Below, in pieces: positions 10,201 through 16,200 of a stretch of 17,228 nt of DNA. The translations under genes were made by a program, and so were the position numbers. Origin of the DNA: Baffinella frigidus (Eukaryota > Cryptophyceae > Cryptomonadales > Baffinellaceae); contig MU647002.1 of assembly GCA_026770585.1 (NCBI GenBank), forward strand, positions 27,875 to 45,102, in the 5' to 3' direction. Numbering within the stretch: position 1 is the stretch's first letter; each line of letters opens with the position of its first letter. Under the pieces are notes generated by a model. That model saw nothing but the letters and a program-made list of their open reading frames with translations. It did not search any database and had not been told where the DNA came from.

Positions 10201-13200
10201 CTCCTTCTACAAGTTATGTTTGTACCAGCGGAGCCTAAAAGCTAATAAATTTGTACCAGCAGAGGCTAAAAGTGAACAAATATGTTCCAGCGGAGCCTAC
10301 AAGTTAATAGATTTGTACCAGACGCGCCTACAAAAACACTTTTAAAAACGCTTTTTACCTCGCTTTTTACCAGATGAGCCTACTCAAACACTTTAAAAAC
10401 GCCTTTTACCTCGCGGTGGAGTTTGAGCTGCTCCATGCGGCGCTGCTGCTCTTGTAGTTGCCCCTCCTACAAGTTATATTTGTACCAGAGGATCCTAAAA
10501 GTTAATAAATTTGTACCAGCGGAGCCTAAAAGTTGTTAAATTTGTACGAGAGCAGCCTACAAAAACACTTTTAAAAACACTTTTTACCTCGCGGTGGAGT
10601 TTGAGCTGCTCCATGCGGCGCTGCTGCTCCAGGAGTTGCTCCTTCTACAAACTATATTTGTACCAGAGGATACTCAAAGTTAATAAATTTGTACCAGCGG
10701 AGCCTAAAAGTTAATAAATTTGTACCAGAGGAGAATAAAAGTTAATAAATTTGTACCAGAGGAGCCTACAAAAACACTCTAAGAAACGCTTTTTACCTCG
10801 CGGTGGAGTTTGAGCTGCTCCATGCGGCGCTGCTGCTCTTGTAGTTGCCCCTCCTACAAGTTATATTTGTACCAGAGGATCCTAAAAGTTAATAAATTTG
10901 TACCAGCGGAGCCTAAAAGTTGTTAAATTTGTACGAGAGCAGCCTACAAAAACACTTTTAAAAACACTTTTTACCTCGCGGTGGAGTTTGAGCTGCTCCA
11001 TGCGGCGCTGCTGCTCCAGGAGTTGCTCCTGTTTTCGGGTTTTGGGGTTAGGGTTCAGGGTCAGGGCTTTGGGTTTTGGGTTTTGGGTTTGGGGGTTGAG
11101 GGTTTTGGGGTTGAGGGTTTTGGGGTTGAGGGTTTTGGGGTTGAGGATTTTGAGGTTTCGGGACTGGGGTTTAGGGTCTGGTGTTTGGTGTTCGGGGTGA
11201 GGGTTGGGGGTTCAAGCGAGGCGTTAGCCGCATTGCTGAAAGAAAGGCCCCAGTTCCCCATGGGAGCGAGTACTTGGAATTAAACACTCGCACTCGTCGA
11301 GTGTTGCCAGCTTCTGCTTCTGCTGCGCGTCGTTTCGGGTCCATGGTCCATGGTCCATGGTCTGGGGTCTGGGGTTCCAGGTGGGGTTCGGGAGAAAACA
11401 TGTTGCTGCGCTTGCTGGGCCTGGTGAGCCTCTTTTTGGGTTCCGGGTTTCGGGTTCGGGTTTGCTGTTCCGGGTTGAAGGGAGCAAGCCTACTTCTGCT
11501 GCTCTGCGTGATGGGGTACACGGGGAGGGGGCGAGCCTCGTTTCGGGTTTCAGGTTTCGGGCGGGGTTTCGGGGTTAGGATTTCGGGTTCAGGGGTTCGG
11601 GAGCGAGCCTGCTGCTCTACGTCATTGGGTTCAAGGAGGGAGCACACCTGTTGCTGCGCTTGCTCGGCCTGGTGCGCGCGCGCTGCGGCCTGCTGCTCCG
11701 CCAGCCTGCGTTCGGCGTTTGGGCTTAGGGAGTAGGGATCCACACAGCGGACTTCGAAGGGATTTCGAAGCCACACAACGGACTTCGAAGGGAGTTCGAA
11801 AAAGAATCTCTCGGCTTCTCGATAGCTGCCTGCTGCTCCGCCAGCCTGCTTTTGGCTTCCGCTTCAGAAAACAATCTACAGCAATCTCTTGATTCGAAAT
11901 CATCCCTCAACGACGAAACCCTAACAAACCCGGAACCCTGGGTTTAGGGCTGCTGCCTGCTGCCCCGCCAGCCTGGTGCAGGATTCAGGGTTAAGGGAAT
12001 AGGGATTATGTCGAGGGGTTGAGGTACAAAAATAATCTCTTGACTTCAAATCGTAGCGGCAGGATCTAATTTCGGAACAAGACAGATTCTGTCCCGCTAT
12101 CTTAGGCTTCCGACGCCGAAGATAAGGGTGTATATGCTATTTTAGGCATACATTGATGCCATATTACGCCTTTTCATGTGGACAGATTCTGGTATCTTCC
12201 GAAATGAGATTGATTGGCTCTCGGAACATACCAAAATCTGTCCTGATGAAAAGACGTAAGCTAGCATCATTTGATGCCTAAAATAGCATATACACCCTTA
12301 CCTTCCGCGTGGGGAGCCTAAGATAGCGGGACAGATTCTGTCTAGGTCCGAAATTAGATTGGCAGGCTGTTGCTTCCACGACATTTGGATCGCTCAGTGC
12401 TAGGCAAGCTTGCCGGGATTAGGGGTTGGGGTTTAGGTTACTTGCGCGGGTCGACAGGCGGGGAGGGCCGCGCGGAGCCGTGCGCTGACGCTGGGAGGTT
12501 GAACACAAACTGCATGTCTTCTAACTGTGATACTTCACACCCTTACACCCTTACACCCTTACACCCTCACAACCTACACCTTACACCCTAAATCCTAAAC
12601 CCTGCACCCGGAATCTTACACACTAAACCCGAAAGCTTGCTGGGTTTGGGAGTTTCAGGGTTTAGGGTTTAGGAGTTGGGGGTGAGGTTACTTGCGCGGG
12701 TCGACGGGCGGGGCGGGGCGCGCGGAGCCGTGCGCTGATGCCGCGAGGTTGAACACGAACTGCATGTCTTCTAGCTGTGAGAGCACCTGGTGTAGGGATT
12801 AGGTTTTAGGGTTTAGGATTCTTGGGTGTAGGGTGTAGGGTATAGGGTGTAGGGTGTAGGGTGTAGGGTGTAGGGTGTAGGGTGTTGAGTTCAAGGTTTA
12901 GGGTTCAGGGATTAGGGTTTCCACTCGAGGCCAGAAAAGGGACTAATTTCAAAATGTTATCCTCAGCTGGTTCTATGATTTGTATCACACCGCATGCGAA
13001 AGGAAGCATGGCCTTTCTGCAGGATAAGTTCCGGTGTCCGCCTATGGTGGGAGTTAAAAGAACCTGAAAGACCTGAAGGACTAACATCGCACAGGAGCGG
13101 GACCAGAGAGATTGATAATTTATTGCCAAACAACCAGCGTCAGCGCCGCACATGCTACGCATTGTGCCACTGACTGTACCCCGTGTCGGCCGCTCATACG

Positions 13201-16200
13201 AGCATTTCCCGGATGGTTTCTAAATCCACCTCCTACACGGCGGGACCACACAGAGCCGGAGGGAGGGTTTGCATCCTCAGCGAACGCTGGGGCGGCTAGT
13301 CGGGTTTCGAGTTTCGAGGTTGAGGGGTTCAGGGGGTGCAAACCTCGGCGAAGCTAGGGCGGGTCGGTGGCTTGGTCTGCCAGCAGTGTTGCATGAGCTG
13401 CCAGTAGGGCAAGGGGCAGCAACCACCAGCAATCCGAAACAGCTTATTTCGGGCCTGGGATCTTCGGATGTGAATTCCGTAGCGATCCTACAATAGGACA
13501 TCACTAGGGGGAAAATTCCATCCCGGGAAAACCCGATTTGAGCAGCGACGGGTTGGTGGGGCAAACCTCGGCGAAGCTAGGGCGGGTGGGCGGCTTGGTC
13601 TGCCAGCAGTGTTGCATGAGCTGCCAGAAGGGAGAGGGGCAGTGCTTCGGCGGCGGGGGGCGGTGGTTCTTCGTTGCTACTGCTACCGCGATCTGGATCA
13701 GGGTTTGGGGGTTAGGCGCTGTGTGCACACCTTTGTTCGTAGCTTTGTGCGTTTGTCAGAAGCTTTGCGTGTTTGCAGCTCGCACGTGCATCCGGGGCAT
13801 CTTTTGTTCGTACCTTTGCTGGATTCGTTCGTGACTGTATCGGGTGCCCACGCAGGGCTGGAGGGGGGTATCAAGTCATTTTTTCAGGGGACATGGTTCT
13901 CAAAAGTCATCTTTTACCAGTAAAACGGCTCCAAGAAAGAGCAAACGGCTCCAAGAACGAGCATGGAATACCCCACCCTGGAGTGGTAACTGTGTCTGGT
14001 GGCCTGGAGGGCCTGGAGTGGTAACTGTGTCTGGTGCTTCTGTTGTTCGTGCCCCGTTGCTGTGTGTACATCTTTGTCAGTAGGTTGGTTCGTGTGTCAG
14101 AAGCTTTGCTTGTTTGCAGCTTTGTTCGCACGTGCAAACAGGGTATCTTTTATTCGTGCCTTTGCTGTTCGTCCATCTTTGTTTGCAACTTCGTTTGTTT
14201 GGGGCTTTGTTCGTAGCTGTATCTGGGTTCGTAACTGCATATATCTGGTGCATCAATTTTCGCACCATCTTTGTTTATTTGCAGCTTTGTTCGCACGTAA
14301 GTTTCTTTGTTCGTGGGGCATCTTTCGTGCGCACATGCATCTGGTTCATCTCCCAGTACGGGATCCGCCGCGCGTGCATCTCCCACAGGACCACCCAACA
14401 ACTAACGCAGCAAGCTACCCAAGAACAAAGCTCTTCACAAACAAAGACACTCTCAAATATTTTGTTCGCAGCTTTGTTTGTTTGTTTGTTTGTTTGTTTG
14501 TTTGTTTGTTTGTTTGTTTGTGTGTGTGTGTGTGTGTGTTTGTTTGTTTGTGTGTTTGTGTGTCTGTGTGTGTGTTTGTTTGTTTGTTTGCAGGTGCTTT
14601 GTTTGTAACTTTGTTTGTTGGTATGGTAGCGTTACCTGCATCTGGTTCATCTCCGAGTACGGGATCCGCCGCGCGTGCATCTCCCAGAGGATCACCCCGA
14701 ATGAGAACACGTCCGCCTTCGTGTCGTACCTGGTTTTGGGTTTTGGGTTGAGGGTTTCGGGATTCTGGAAGAGATCAGGGTTTCGGGTTTCGGGTGGAGA
14801 TCCCGCAGAATCACCCCGAATGAGAACACGTCTGCCTGCGTGTCGTATCTGGGGAAAATAGGGTTTAGGGTTCAGAGGTTGGGTTTTATGGTTTGGGGTT
14901 TGGGGTTGATGGTTTGGGGTTTTGGGACGAGATCCCACAGGATCACCCCGAATGAGAGGGTCTAGGGTTTAGGGTTTAGGGTTTAGGGTTTAGGGTTTAG
15001 GGTTTAGGGTTTAGGGACGTCCGCTTTCGTGTCGTATCTGGTTAGGAAATAGGGTTTAGGGTTTAGGTTTTAGGGTTTAGGGGTTTAAGATTGAGGATTT
15101 AGGGTGCAGGGTTTGGGGTTTAGGGAAAGGGGTTTAGGGATTGGGGATTGGGGTGTAGGGTTTGGGGTTTAGGAATTGGGATTTGGGGTGTGGAATTTAA
15201 GGTTTAGGGTTTAGGGTTTAGGGTTTAGGGTTTAGGGTTTAGGGTTTAGGGTAGGGGTGAAGGGTTTGGGGTTTAGGGTTTGGTACCGCTCGGATCGAAG
15301 CACCTCGGGCGCTGTGTACTGGCTCGTGCCGATGCCCCCTGTATTAGGGTTTAAGGTTTAGGGTTTGGGGGTTAGGGTTTAGGGTGTAGGGTTAAAACTT
15401 TAGGGGTCAGGGTTCAGGGTTTAGTGTGTAGGGTTTAAGGTCTATGGTTGAGGGTTCGGGGTATAGGGGTGGAGCGCAAACCTGTCATGGTTCGTGCTGT
15501 GTCTTGCACCCGCGCAAGCCCGAAGTCGGCCACCTTCACCACCAGCTGCGGCCCTGAGGGCGACTGCCGAGGTGGGGTGTGGGGGGGGGTTAGGATTTGG
15601 GATTTCGGGTTTGTAATGGAAACGGCTTAGTACCACGAAAAGCTGAGGGCGACTGCGCCGGAGAAGGGTTTGGGGTTAGGGTTTGGGGTTAGGGATTGGG
15701 GTTGAGGGTGAGTACCTGTGAAAGCTGACAACAGTAATGAGGTGCGGCACTGAGGGTGTGACTGCGGAGAAAGGGTTGGAAGAGGTTAGGTTTGGGGGTT
15801 AGGGGTTTCGGCTACTTTTGAGGATTTCGGCTACTTTTGACGATGACCTTTGACGACGCGCTTCGGGTTTGAGGGCGACTAGAAGAGTTGGATGGGTGAG
15901 GGTTTGGGGGTTAGGGTGTGCGGTAGCAAAGGTTGAGTAGAGGGATCAAACCTGGACAAAGACAAAGAGGAGGTCCCCCGCTTGAGATCGCGGTGGACGA
16001 TGTCCATCGGGTTAGCGTTTGGGTTTCCGGGTTTGTGATTGGAAAGGCGTACCAGAGCGGTTTTCGCAGCTGTAGGGAGGGTGGAGAAGCAGGACTTTTG
16101 CCTAGGGACATGATCTGGCCCCCCCTAATCATAAAATCTGAGACCACATTTGTGAAACAGAATTGAAAGTTGGTTCACAAATGTGATCTCAGATTTTATG

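Larger units (their letters stand above)
10205..10970. repeat. Dispersed TTTGTACCAGCGGAGCCT tandem family in introns
   Basis: Between exon 9 copies the plus strand repeats (A)TTTGTACCAG(C/A)GGAGCCTA then AAAGTTAATAAA many times, at roughly 30-bp spacing, ending in ACACTTTTAAAAACACTTTTT before each donor. Related GTACCAG motifs occur at 9446-9515 and 16985-17062. Confidence 0.8.

Noticed and set aside
11181-11735. 184-residue plus-strand frame
   Set aside because: Antisense to exon 8 and its copies and to telomere-like repeats; GFRVSGF-type residues come from GGGTTTCGGG.
13112-13357. Plus-strand frames over 13112-13496
   Set aside because: They cover the ATTTATTGCC element and the antisense of decayed exon 6 copies; no domain recognised.
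13999-14751. 250-residue plus-strand frame with long Val-Cys-Leu-Phe runs
   Set aside because: Translation of the TTTG/TG microsatellite on the strand opposite to exon 5; no domain and no codon logic.
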